Position numbers and translations under genes: made by a program. A model generated the notes under the pieces. The model made no database searches. It saw nothing but the letters and a program-made list of their open reading frames with translations, and was not told the origin of the DNA. 64,000 nt of DNA from NCBI RefSeq assembly GCF_035594125.1, contig NW_026973669.1, positions 290,001-354,000 of the forward strand, given 5' to 3'. The stretch's first letter is position 1. Each line of letters starts with the position of its first letter. Of the stretch, positions 42,460 through 55,440 are shown one piece after another. The stretch comes from Scylla paramamosain (Eukaryota > Arthropoda > Malacostraca > Decapoda > Portunidae).

Positions 42460-43320
42460 CAGTAACAGTGTGTAAATAGAGGCTGTGGGGCAGATGTAGG
42501 TGTTCTGAAAATACACTCCGGATAAGACTGCAAAGTGGAGGCGGCAGGTAACAATAGGCGGGATGAGGACAGGTGTGTGCAGTTAGTTAATTTGTGGAGA
42601 TATAGTAGTTTAGGGAATGTATAAGAGGAAGTACAGTGAAGATAGCAAAGGCAGGACTGAGTAGGGAGAGATCACTCTGCATCCCATCCAGAGAGTGGAG
42701 GAGGGCGCAGCGGCAGACGAGCTGAACGGTCACTTACATCTGCTCCGCTGTTCCGTGTCATCTCAGCCGTAGTTTCTTATTGGCTATCGTCCCCTTGTGG
42801 TAGCCGTGGCAGTCGTAGTAATATCAGTATTAGTTACTGTACGTAATAGTATTAATACGGTACAGCAATATTCTTTTCCCAGCGCTCGAATCTAAAAATG
42901 GACAAAATCTCCCACACGGAAGCAGGATAAAAAACCTCAGGGTCGCACATCCACTATCATTGCCCACGCCGAATCCTAATTTTTAGTAAAACAATATTTT
43001 TCTTTCCTTTACTCTACTCAGGAACCAAAAAGAGAAATAAAAAGTTGCTCTACGCGGAATTGTCTTTAGCATTATTATTATTTTTTTTTTTTTTTTCATA
43101 GAATAATAGGAACATCATGACATATGTGTTCCACTTTACCATTTTGTCCTCCTGGTATAGGTGAATGTATGATAGAGGTACACGAGAATGTGATGATTTT
43201 CACGTAACAGAGGAGAAAGTTTTCTTTGACTTTGCTTCCTCTGCATATTATGTTCCTTAATATTTTGCATTGAGAGACAATCCCTACCGGATCCCACCTT
43301 AACCTAACTCAGTTCAACAA
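42458..43320. other. Non-coding stretch, nothing recognised
   Basis: Ordinary-complexity sequence with a T-run near 43080-43096. No coding or transposon signal recognised. Confidence 0.4.
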
Positions 43321-43327
43321 ACATAAA

Positions 43328-43540
43328 ATGTGCTCAACACAAGACATTACAAACGCAGCACGTTCACATCACCAACAGCACATGGACAATATGAGGCATC
43401 ACAAGCACAAGCACCTGCGCACCACCAACACCTGCTCAACACGAGATATCACAGACACAAACGCGTGCTGAGCAGAAGGTATCACAAACGCACCAATTGC
43501 TCACCGCTAACACCACGTGCTCAACACAAAGCAATACAAA
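43328..43540. repeat. Degenerate ~55 bp tandem repeat
   Basis: TGCTCAACACAAGACATTAC-like units recur near 43331, 43383, 43432, 43467 and 43518, alternating with CACCAACAC spacers. Confidence 0.65.
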
Positions 43541-43574
43541 GAAGACAGTCTTTGTGAAGTTCATTTCTCGTTAC

Positions 43575-44370
43575 AGACGTGTCTCTATGGGATTCTGTTC
43601 CATCCACTCCTACGCTGATGTCACCACTGCTTCACATCAGTGCCCAGACGTGCAACCCTTCAGGAAGTTACCAGTTCACGCAGAGAAGCCACAGAACGCC
43701 TGGCTTCTGATCTTTCTATCATTTCTAATTGGGACAGAGCAAACCCCTGTGTTGGTCAAAACATCAAAAAATCCAGTTCCTCCATATATCCGCTGGACTC
43801 AGCCATTCAGATAACTATCCCTATCCCCTCTTCTCCAGTGAGGATTAGCTGTTCCCATCTTATACACTGAACATCCTTTAAAAATCTAAACTGGGAACTT
43901 CACATAGTGTCTCTCGCTCAAGGGTTCTGTAACGTTAGACGTTCTGAGCCGTTTCCATATATATGTGGGATTTCAATATTCTCCATAGGATTGACTTCAG
44001 CCTCTCTTACGGTCAAGATTGCATTTCCATCTTCTTTAGACATACTCATATTAACTGTTGTCATGACCTTATTGATTCCAACTGTCTCGCGGCCTCGCTA
44101 CGCAAAACTTTCAACTTTCTCTCACCCATATTTTGTTCACCTCCTTAATGCAAGAGTTAACTAGTATTTTCAGTCTCTGATCCTTTTTTGCTAGTAAACT
44201 TTAAAACTTACTGCCAGTTTCTGTATTCCCTCATGCCAGTGATATAAATTCTTTCAGGTTTCAATATACCTCACTATGTAATTTTTGACTAGATTTCAAA
44301 CTACCTCCTGAAGAGACTGGCACTTCCAGTGAGCTCTTTTCTTCAGTTTTCTTGTTTGTTTTAAATAAAA
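43575..44370 (+). mobile_element. LINE-A fragment, strongly diverged
   Basis: Begins in the RT near CCATCCACTCCTACGCTGAT (YADD region, now broken at 43600-43625). It continues through AAGCCACAGAACGCCTGGCT and the thumb to the C-terminal and 3' UTR words (GAGACTGGCACTTCCAGTGA). Many indels show it is an old copy. Confidence 0.85.
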
Positions 44371-44486
44371 TAAATAAACAAATAAATGCATAAAAAAGGC
44401 TGGCTAAAAAAAAATGACTCGCAACAAAAGTTTCACCTGACTGGTATCAAATGATGTTTTTTTTTATTCCATTATATTTTTGGATA

Positions 44487-44985
<499 letters not shown>

Positions 44986-44989
44986 TTAA

Positions 44990-45660
44990 ATTTTTTTAAG
45001 TCTCCATATTCCTCTTTTAGAGTAATTTAATTCATAGGGATGAAGAAAAAAAAACAAATAGAAAGAGAGATCCAGACATTACCAGGAGAAAAGTGGAAGA
45101 GTGAAGCTATAGAATAATTGATGAGGTGGACAAGGCAAAAAGTTTTGTGAAGTGAGTGGTATGGAGACGGTAAATTTTGTCCAGCATTAACCATAGAAAT
45201 AACAGAAAACAGTAAGAGATACAACATTTTGGCAATGAGTAAAAGATTAAAGTCTGTTAAAGAGAGTCACTGAGACGAGAAACTTGTTCTGAAGGTCTAT
45301 GTGAATTTAAACCTCGTCATACACTGAAGCATGGACGGATAAGACCCTATATGTATACAACAGTTAGCTGCTGTAGGAGGAAAGTTACTGCCGAAGACGA
45401 CACAGAACGTCCATCATCATGGAAGCTGTTTTCGCAAATGACAGTTTAAAAATGTTCAGTGTAAAGGAGGAGTGTCACCGAAGCAGAGTTGAGTTAAGAT
45501 GTGCATTGGCCAGATAAACAAAATGAGATTTTGATGTAATGATGGAAAAGTCGATGAGAAACACAAGCTTCCTTACGGAAATCTTAGAAAGGTTAGAAGT
45601 AGGTTATCATGTGACATTCTCTGTGGCATTTGTTTAATTCTTGCTGGACGTTTAACAAAT
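44990..45660 (-). mobile_element. LINE-A fragment, strongly diverged
   Basis: On the plus strand the words CAACATTTTGGCAATGAG, GGACGGATAAGACCC, GAAGCTGTTTTCGCAAATGA and ATGTTCAGTGTAAAGGAGGA correspond to the minus-strand thumb and C-terminal region of LINE-A in the usual order. The 3' UTR is missing. Confidence 0.8.
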
Positions 45661-45694
45661 GACGCTGAGAAATTTTCAGATTAAAAGCATACAG

Positions 45695-47260
<1,566 letters not shown>

Positions 47261-47269
47261 TCTTGAACT

Positions 47270-47580
47270 GACCAGATCTAGCAAGAAATTTCTCATATTT
47301 AGAAGAATTTGCTTACATTTCAGAAAGCTTCTCAAATCTTCCAGAATGTTCTACCAGACACTTTCAGAAGTTTCTAGAACATTTTAGAACATTCTATTCA
47401 ATGTAAACATTTCAAGAATATTCTAGAACTTTCTAGAATACAGTAGAAATCTGTAGAAGTATCAAGAATTTTCTGAATGATTCAGAATATTCTAAAGTAA
47501 GCTCAAGAATATTCTAGAAAGATTGAAAACATTCTGGAACACATTCTGGAAAGACTAAGCATATTCTAGAGTACTGCTTG
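47270..47580 (+). promoter_or_regulatory. Heat-shock-element-like array
   Basis: The segment is packed with alternating nGAAn and nTTCn pentamers, e.g. TTCTAGAACATTTTAGAACA (47372), TTCAAGAATATTCTAGAACT (47411), TTCTGAATGATTCAGAATAT (47471), AAGAATATTCTAGAAAG (47505) and ATTCTGGAACACATTCTGGA (47531). Heat-shock factor trimers bind such inverted GAA units. A TATA box follows directly. A plain satellite built from AGAATATTCT is the alternative. Confidence 0.6.
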
Positions 47581-47584
47581 ACAA

Positions 47585-47620
47585 TATAAAAGTAGAGACT
47601 TACAGACAACCAATCAGTTC
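47585..47620 (+). promoter_or_regulatory. TATA box and arthropod initiator
   Basis: TATAAAAG (47585-47592) is followed by TCAGTT (47614-47619, inside AATCAGTTC). The initiator A at 47616 is 31 bp after the first T of the TATA box, the normal spacing for a TATA promoter. It is predicted to start plus-strand transcription at about 47616. Confidence 0.6.
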
Positions 47621-47649
47621 TGCTTTGGCTGCCTGAGAAGACACACCAC

Positions 47650-47880
47650 AAGAGATGAAATGACATCAATCATTCTCCAGATGCATTCTGCTACATATGT
47701 CGTGAATTCATCAAAACAAAAGCAAAGTTCTCTGTGGCAGCATTTGGAAATATGGTGAAATTTAGCTATTTTGGGGCAAAAAATCATTTTAAAGCCACAA
47801 AAGCAAAGTTTGACATGGGTAATGGGCATTTTCTATTGTTTTGCAATGAAAAAAGTTGGAAAATGACACATGCTTGTCAA
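47650..47880 (+). pseudogene. Short coding fragment downstream of the heat-shock-like promoter
   Basis: The frame from about 47664 reads HSPDAFCYICREFIKTKAK, then FSVAAFGNMVKFSYFGAKNH and further to about 47880. The CxxC-containing start resembles a multicopy, TE-like arthropod protein family with a FCYICGEF-type N-terminus, but only this part is present and no good ATG is in frame (a TGA precedes it). It could be a truncated gene or an exon remnant. The family link is from memory and weak. Confidence 0.4.
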
Positions 47881-47959
47881 AGACAAAAATCGTGTTACAT
47901 CTTGTAGCTCCTCCTAGTGAATCGTTTAATTCCTAGAAGATAATGACAAATGACGCTAA

Positions 47960-48395
47960 AAAAAATAAGGGAATAGTCCATGAGCAAAAGTGTGTCCAGA
48001 ATAACAAGCTTCGTTGAAATCATTTATAAATGAAAGGAAGAGTGGATGGTAAGATGAAATCCCGTGAAACACCACCATCAATTTGTTTAAAAGAACATCA
48101 GCATGCAGCGATAACACAATCTGAAAAAATCTCGTGATGAAGGTGTAGAAAGATGAATGGAAACCGTATGATGGAAGCTTATAGGTTAAAGAGGTATGGC
48201 AGACTATATTATAAACCTTATTTGAAGTACCACTACACAAAAAAAAAAAAAAAAGTTTCATGGAAAGCCGTAAGAGAGAGAATGACCAAGACTCGGTAAA
48301 GAAAACTGTAAGATAACTGGAGGATCATCATTAACGAGACCCATCCTCTAGGTTAGACAGACGTTTGAACCTGCTTAAAAACTTCATCATTCATG
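47960..48395 (-). mobile_element. LINE-A fragment (RT core), strongly diverged
   Basis: The minus strand gives the LINE-A RT core in order: a region matching TESWSSSF and the template-binding part near 48290-48310, KLPSYGFHSSFYTFITRFF (about 48160) and LFLSFINDFNEA (about 48010). Both ends are truncated. Confidence 0.78.
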
Positions 48396-49945
48396 ATTGA
48401 TTGATAGATTGATTTAAGTTATGGCTCCGCAGAATCGGAATCGTATGGTACAAAACCCTTAAAAACAACAAAGATTGCAGTATGAAATATTGATATTAAA
48501 AAACAAAATTATATGTATAATACAAATGTTACAAGACCACTAAGAAGTAAACATAAAAAAAGGAACGGGAAGAACCATAAAAGTGCTAAAAATGAGAGGG
48601 TTAGTAATTTAATGTTTTAGTTAATCAGTTTGATTTACAGAGAGCACTGATCCAGACCGCTGTGTCTGACGCTGTTCACTCTGTACCCAAGACACTGACC
48701 CACTGACAAAGATATCTGGCGTTGTCCGTTATATGCCCAAGACACTGACCCACTGATCCAGGCCCCAAGACCCATCATTGTTCGTTACATGTCTTCCTCA
48801 CTTGCCTCCATGTTTTCCCAGTGCAAGGATAAAGCTCCATCCAATACATTATTAGTGATAAAATAAAAAAAAAGTTAAAAGGTAATCTATAATTTGTAAG
48901 ACCAGCCTTCTCCACAAACAAAAGAGCTTCTGTCCTGTGGAGGGAGCCCTCTCTCTAAGTATTAGTATCCTCATCGCGACAACGGAAAAAAAATATCGCT
49001 CTCGCAGCTCCACCAGACTGGGACACTCCTCTACAAAGTGTTGCACTGTAAGGTGAACTAAGCAGGCATCACAAAACGGTTGGGTTTCCCGGGACATGAG
49101 GTAACCATGAATGAGACGTCCGGAGACGGGCCAGTGCAGTCCTTGAGCGGCGCTCCTGCATATGGACATACGTCCATGGACGGAAAGTTACAGAAATTAT
49201 CTCGCCCATCTTAGTGATGGCAACCAAATCATCCCGCCTGCCATGTCAATGGCAAGAACTGCCACCCTTACACTGGAGTATAAGTCATGAAAGGGAATGT
49301 GGCTGGAAGGAGGAACTCGAGCTGCCGCCTCTTTAGCCAACCTATCGGCCTTCTCATTCCCCTGTACTCCAACATGTGCAGGGACCAGCAAAATCTGACG
49401 TGATAGCCTTTACGCTGTAAAAGAAAGAGCCACTCAAGAATCGATAAAACATGTGGATGAAGGGAAGAAAGGCTAAAAATGTTGAATAGCAGAGAGAACA
49501 CCGCGAGAATCGCTAAAAAAAAAAAAAAAATGCGAGAATCGCTTAAAAAAAAAAGAAAAAAAAAGAATAAAAGATGAGGCAGGAAGAGTAGAAATAATTT
49601 TTAAAGCTAAAATAATGGTAGGTAGCTCTGCTGTAAAAACAAAGGCAACACCGGGAAGGCTACCGTCTCGAGAGATTGAATGAAAGATAACACCAAATCT
49701 GATTCCACCTTCTGATTTTGAGTCGTCTGTAAACACGGGGATGGAGTCGGAATGTATGGAATAGTGCTTCAAGAATAATGCACGGGACTCAAAATCCGGT
49801 AATTAGTTCTTATTAGGAATAGCAGGGCCGCAGACAGTAATGTCCACGAATTGCCAATAACCAATTGTAAGGAACCTACAAGGAAGGTACATTTAATGCT
49901 ACCATAGCAGATACAACCCTGATACCAAAAGGTTTAGGGAATGAT
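48392..49945 (-). mobile_element. LINE-C copy 1, RNase H-bearing non-LTR element (5'-truncated)
   Basis: The sense 3' end is at about 48392-48416 with a short AATC-type tail. The 3' UTR contains GGTTTTGTACCATACGATTC (sense). The coding part retained is the end of the RT (CGPAIPNKN, PDFESRALFLKHYS), RNase H and the C-terminus. It abuts the 3' end of copy 2, so the two stand head to tail. Confidence 0.85.
48860..49850 (-). pseudogene. LINE-C copy 1 RNase H and C-terminal domain
   Basis: RNase H pieces: IPVFTDDSKSEGGIRFGVIF (about 49740-49680; first Asp present), FTAELPTIILAL (Glu present), FSDSRGVLSAIQHF (Asp present, after a low-complexity A/T insertion at 49515-49565) and LVPAHVGVQGNEKADRLAKE (49390-49330). 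The C-terminal Cys-His piece is CDACLVHLTVQHFVEECPSL (about 49065-49010). Frames shift between them, so no intact protein is encoded. Confidence 0.88.
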
Positions 49946-50410
49946 GGATTGATTTAGCTGATGGCACCGCAACATTACGGTCACATGGCGCTGCTACAAA
50001 ACCATAAAATCAACAAACTTTGCTGTTTGAAATATTTATATTAAAAACAAAATTATAAGTATGGTAAAAATGTTGAAAGACCACTTAAAAAAAAGTACAC
50101 AAAAAAAAGGGCATGTGAAAAACCATAAAACTTAGTGACAAAAAATGCGAGGGTTGATATATTTGATTTGAAGTGAGGGCGTACTGACCCACTGACCCAG
50201 ACCACTTTGTCTGGCATAGTTTGTTTCGTACCTAAGACACTGACTCCACTCACCCAGATATCTGGTGTTGTTCGTTACATCCCAAAGACACTGATCCCAC
50301 TGACTCAGGCCCCAAGACCCAGCATTGTTCGCTACGTGTCTCACTTGTCGCCATGTTCTCTCAGTGCAAAGATTAAGTTCTGCCCAATACTATATTACAG
50401 ACAAGATAAA

Positions 50411-51040
50411 TTAAATAAGAGTTAGAAGGTAATCTATAGTTTGTTTAGGAAGTAGGCTTGTTTTCTCCACAAAATTAAGGACCTCATGTGCCGGGAAGAG
50501 AGCCTTTTCTCCAAGTGTCAGCGACATCTGGAAAGTCCTATCCCCATCGCGACAGCGGAAAAGATATCGCTTTCGCAGCTCCGCCAGACAAGGGCACTCC
50601 ATCACAACGTGTCGCATTGTAAGGGGGACTAAGCAGTCATCACAAAATGGTTGGGTTTCCCAGGACCCCATGGTCCCAGGTTTCCCATGGTTTCCCAGGT
50701 GAGCATGAGTGAAGCGTACGGAGACGGGCCAATGCTGTCTCTGAGCGGCGCTCCTGCACATGGACATAAGTCCATGGACCGGAAGTTATAGGAGTTATCT
50801 CACCCATCTTAGCGGTGGCAACCACATCTTCCCACCTGCCCTGCCAACTGGTAAGAACAGCCACCCTTATACTGGAGTATAAATTTTTGAAAGGGAATGG
50901 GGGTGGAAGGAACAACCCGAGTTGCCGCCTCTTTAGCCAGCCTATTGGCCATTTCGTTCTCATGAACTCCCACATGTGTGGATACCCAAACAAAATATTA
51001 TGTGACATCCTCTACGCTAAAGCAGGTGAATCTACTCTAC
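50411..51040 (-). pseudogene. LINE-C copy 2 RNase H C-terminal end
   Basis: Frames at 50640-51008 and 50411-50767 carry the end of RNase H (WEFMRTKWPIGWLKRRQLG in a shifted frame, corresponding to the VGVQGNEKADRLAKEAA segment of copy 1). They also carry the C-terminal Cys-His region (CDDCLVPLTMRHVVMECPCL). Frameshifted. Confidence 0.8.
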
Positions 51041-51539
51041 TATAAATAAAATTAGGGTAGGGGGAGAGGAAGTAAAATGCTCCATGGCAGACAACGCACT
51101 ACGGGAGTCACTAAACAGTCAAACTTGAAACCAATAAGGTAAAAATTAAAACCATTGCCATTAAAACAGAGACAACTCTCGGAAGGCTACCGCCTCGACA
51201 GAAGGAAGCAAAGTGCTCAGCAAGCAGGTCGACATCTGTCTTGGTCTGCTGCCGTCACCCCATCATGGGATAGAACAGGTGGGGGAGGTGCAGAATACTT
51301 TCCAGATATTTTATGGACTCTGTTGAGGACCTCGGTGAGTGGTGTGCGAATTGTGATGGAAGAGACGACTCTTTCCAGACTTCTGTCGAGCCCTCTTTAG
51401 CACGGGCACGCGCTGGTCGAAAAGTCTGCAAGCAGTGGACGTCCCCACACTGTCGAGAAAAGGCTTTTCTTAAACAGCAGCTGTACAATCCGCATTTGAC
51501 CATGGAACAGGACGTTTTGGAAACTAGCCAGAGGTCTTA

Positions 51540-52985
51540 AGGATGGATTGAACAGCAACGGAGTGCAAGACATCAGTGAAGTATCTTGTAGCCTCATCAC
51601 AGTTTCCTATATCATGCACTGAGCGTGCAGGGATGCTGATTTATGTGAAGAGCTGCCAATCTGCCTAATCTAGACGCCACCGTGGAGGGCGTGGCTGTGG
51701 TGTAGAACCAGTTGACTCTAATACAACTGGGAAGTGATCGCTTCCATACCTTGTAAAAACACTAATTAAAATGAAGAAAGGAATTAGAGGCACAGCAAGA
51801 AAGATATATTGTTGTAAAAATACCGGTTTGACTATGAAAATGGGTAATGTCTCCAGAGTTTAAAGTCTTTAATCCTGAATCTTCGATAAAAGAAACAAGT
51901 GAAAGACCACGAGGGTTGACATCATCATCCCACAAAGGATGGAGACACACTGGGAGGCAGATACAGACTGCACAATGTATAAAAGCGCAGATACAGACTG
52001 CACAATGTATAAAAGTGATGTATAAAAAACCTGAACAGCAACAACCTGCAACGGTGAGTGAACTTGTAGGTGGATAAAAGGAATATCTTTTCTAACAAAG
52101 ATGGCATTGCCATCATGGCGGCCCTGAGCAAGAATTGAAGTGGAGAAGAAAGCATGATATCGAGGAGGACTTACGTGACTGGAGCCTCCGAGTATTGTCT
52201 CTTGCAAGCGAATGCAAATATGAGAAAACCTACAGATCAACACCCGTAGTTCATCCCAAGAGGCATGCAGACCACGACAATTCCACTGCAGAATCTTGAA
52301 TACTACTATTTTGAGAGGATTTTCAGGGAAGCCCTGAGAGAACCTTCCCTTTGCCAACCTGACCAGTTACCTTACTTGAGCGACGAAGCTTATCTGTTCC
52401 TACGTTCCTTGTCGGCGTAGAAACCTGAGATTGAGTAACTGGTGTAGGGATAGCTGCCCGCACACGAGTCTGAAACTCCTGAAAAAGACCGGAGGAGGAG
52501 GATTTCTCGACAAAGACGGTGCGGTACGGTATCGCTCTTAGAGGAGGACTTATTTGGAAGATAGGCAGATAAACTCTATACATCCATATCATAAGTGGAT
52601 GAATCACTTTGATGAAAAACGTCTGTCTCAGAGACATCAGGTGCTCCCAAAGGGATCTTTCTAGGAAGAACGTCCGTTGAATCTAGTAACTCAGCAGATC
52701 CCCGGAAACGTTTTTGGTGGGACTGAGGAGGGAGGGTGTTACTACCAAGACTTATACACTGGAAATTAGCCAGTTCAAGGATATCTTGCTTGAGATGGTA
52801 CTTCTTGCATTGTCGAGAACGTAGCGGGTGAGCCTCCCTGTAATAGAGGCAATAAGGTTTCGATTCACATTCGTAAGTAGGGTGTGAGTCAAGGGCAGAG
52901 CAGTGACCTCACCGGGGACGTTGTGTAGAGTTCTTCATTCCGTGACTGAACTCATAACACAAGTAGCATTGTAAAGGATGATCGA
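51540..52985 (-). pseudogene. LINE-C copy 2 ORF1 end and endonuclease
   Basis: The ORF1 knuckle is at about 52970-52800: CYLCYEFSHGMKNS (last Cys lost), then YCLYYREAHPLRSRQCKKYH. The endonuclease begins KILQWNCRGLHASWDELRVL (about 52300), with ICIRLQETILGGSSHVS and DIPFIHLQVHSPLQVVAVQV. A 30 bp tandem duplication (51957-52016) shifts the frame, and the domain ends with LNSGDITHFHSQTGIFTTIY (about 51870-51800). Stops and frameshifts are frequent. Confidence 0.85.
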
Positions 52986-52999
52986 TAAAAGTCTTTACC

Positions 53000-53665
53000 G
53001 AGTGCGAAAGAGGTCCAATCTTAACACTCTAGCTAAAACAGCTTCTATAAATTTATGCGTCCTGAGACGTCTCTGCCAGTTTCACTCATCCGCCCCCCCC
53101 CCCACAAAGCTCTGTGCAAGGGCCTTGTCTGTCCATGTATGGAGTATATTTCACATGTCTGGGGCTCCACTCATACCGCTCTTCTAGACAGGGTGGAATC
53201 ATTAGCTTTTCGTCTCTTCAACTCCTCTCCTCTAACTGACTGTCTTCAGCCTCTCTCTCATCGCCGCAATGTTGCATCTCTAGCTGTCTTCTACCGCTAT
53301 TTTCATGCTAACTGCTCTTCTGATCTTGCTAACTGCATACCTCCCCTCTTCCCGCGGCCTTGCTGCACAAGGCTTTCTTCTTTCTCTCAACCCTATTCTG
53401 TCCACCTCTCTGATGCAAGAGTTAACCAGTATTCTCAATCATTCATCCCTTCCTCTGGTAAACTCTGAAACTCTCTACTGCTTCTGTATTTCCACCTTCC
53501 TATGACTTGAATTCCTTCAAGAGGGAGGTTTGAAGACACTTATCCTTAAATTTCTGACTACCGCTTTGGACCCTTTTATGAGGCTGGCATCTCAGTGGGC
53601 TTTTTTTTTTTTTATTGAATTTTGTTGTCCTTGGCCAGTGTCCCTCCTACATAAAAAAAAAAAAA
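53000..53665 (+). mobile_element. LINE-A 3' fragment
   Basis: Starts in the RT thumb (AAAACAGCTTCTATAAATTT) and runs through the C-terminus (frame 53055-53468: SPLTDCLQPLSHRRNVASLA, FHANCSSDLANCIPPLFPRP) and the 3' UTR to ACATAAAA plus an A-run at 53654-53666. It is 5'-truncated at the end of LINE-C copy 2. Confidence 0.92.
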
Positions 53666-53869
53666 ACTACTCAGGGAGAAAAGAACCATAGAAAGTGAGC
53701 ATAATCATATTAGTATTTCCTCTAATTTTGGCCACTCGTTGATTGAATATTACCGGGATATAACTGAAGGATGTCATCTTCTGATAATTCGTACAGGTTA
53801 TAAATACATCCTTTGTTGTAATTAAACGTCTGATTTGACTTGGTGGATTCAAAGATCCCATCAGAATGG

Positions 53870-54805
53870 CAAGGGAGATGGAGGAACATCATCGCCTGCG
53901 TTAAATCTTTATCACGGATAAAGACACCTTTTCCATATTTCTTGATGTTATTTGTAAATACTTGACAACATGAATAAAGTTACTTTGAACTTCCCTATAA
54001 TATGCTACAAACCAGTAAGGTGTAGGTGGGTGGCGAGCTTTAGCAGCACGTTCTTCAGCATCATCAAAGATATTGGGACAATAATCATTCTCGCTGCCAA
54101 CGACATTGCTTGATCGAATGACCACAGCTCGAATGACCACAGCAGTTAAGTTGTTGTCTCCAAGACACAGATAATTTGTTGCATCAAGAGCACCTTTGGT
54201 GGCAACGTCAAATGTAAATGTCACATACCAGCGATTAGAGGGACAATCGTCTTCGTATTTCAGACAGATATGGAGAACCGTTCCAAAAGGCTTGAAAACC
54301 GAGTGGATGTAATACGGTATGACATGGAGGCACAGACACTGATGATCGTAAGAGAGTTAAGACAAGAATCAACAACTGAGCCAAGGGGCTTTCCACCATG
54401 GGAAACAACAACGGGGGAAGTACAAGCACATCACCATCACGAGCGCTGGCCGCCGTGAACGGGGTACCTCGTCCTCATGTAGGCCACTCATTTTAAAAAA
54501 GTGGCCCGTCATGATTCGAAAGTTTGTCCACGACGGAGCTAAGACCTCCCACACAACGCATCCCAGCCCAGACACTCAACCATCCAACAAAGGACAGCCT
54601 GAAAAGCTGGCCTTCTTGGTGAGTGGCACTATTCACCCCTACTGAGAGTCTAACTTCGGGTCCTTCACTGGCGACCGTGCTAGTATGGGTAGCCCTCTCC
54701 CCCTAATTAGGAGGAGCAGGGGCCGAAGCCTCCTCTAGCCTCGCTCACCAGGTCATAGGGACAAGCAAGCCCCCACCACGACAAGGCGGTTCCCACTAGG
54801 GTGGT
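53870..54805 (-). mobile_element. ORF1-like (RRM-type) fragment of an unassigned non-LTR element
   Basis: The minus strand reads PYYIHSVFKPFGTVLHICLK (about 54300-54245), NRWYVTFTFDVATKGALDAT (54235-54175), then PPTPYWFVAYYREVQSNFIH (54030-53970) and KYLQIT. A beta-alpha-beta pattern followed by WFVAYYxE...KYLQ resembles RRM-type ORF1 proteins of some arthropod LINEs. The sense 5' part (GCCTTGTCGTGGTGGGGGCT near 54790) looks like the 5' UTR of the same repeat. No RT is present. The family is uncertain. Confidence 0.45.
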
Positions 54806-54819
54806 CATCATTGAGGATA

Positions 54820-55440
54820 CATTCAATCGTTTAAGAAAGGCAGGAAATCAAAACTACAAATAGATCGGTATTATGAAGGATTGCAAAGGTCGCCTTTCTT
54901 TGGAGTAAACTGAGTGTAGGCAAACATCTCTAAGCAAAAGAGAATTTTGGTAGGAGTTAGAGGAATGTGAACTGGCAATGTACGAACACGAAAGCAAAGT
55001 TTGGGAGAACGACAGAAGCGATTCCATCAAGAACATGAGTTTTTGAGGATCAAAGACAAACAGCATAAAAAAAAAAAGAACTACTCTTCGTTGAATTTCA
55101 ATAAAACGGATAACATTTATCAAAGGCTGAAAGTGAAGGAAAAACAAACCATCATCTGGTGTTGAGTTACCGGTAAAGCTTTGAACGAAGAAATGAAGGA
55201 GACAGCAGTTGAGCTATTTGGATGAACCTGTAGATGGGACTGGATTTTATAGAGACAGATTCCAAGAGGAAAATTAGATCTTATAAGATATTTATTTATT
55301 TTTTCGAGGAAAACTTTTTTTGAGGAAAAAATATTTAGAGTATTTGGTAAGTTGTAGGGCAGGTTTGCCAAAATGCATAATGTCTTAGCATTCACGAGAC
55401 AGAATGCTAAGACACCGTGGCTCTGAGCTGGCTTTTTATC
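54820..55440 (-). mobile_element. LINE-A fragment (endonuclease-RT linker), strongly diverged
   Basis: The plus-strand words AGAAAGGCAGGAAATCAAA, CTGAGTGTAGGCAAAC, GATTCCATCAAGAACATGAG and GAACGAAGAAATGAAGGAG match, in order, the minus-strand segment between the endonuclease and RT of better copies (58770-59150). Confidence 0.78.

Larger units (their letters stand above)
49946..52985 (-). mobile_element. LINE-C copy 2, lacking its reverse transcriptase core
   Basis: The minus strand from 52985 runs through ORF1 zinc knuckles, the APE endonuclease and the post-endonuclease linker. It then passes to the RNase H end and C-terminus and the 3' UTR with a GATT-type tail at about 49946. The RT palm between about 51540 and 51050 is absent or unrecognisable, so an internal deletion of more than 1 kb is likely relative to a complete element. 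Confidence 0.82.
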
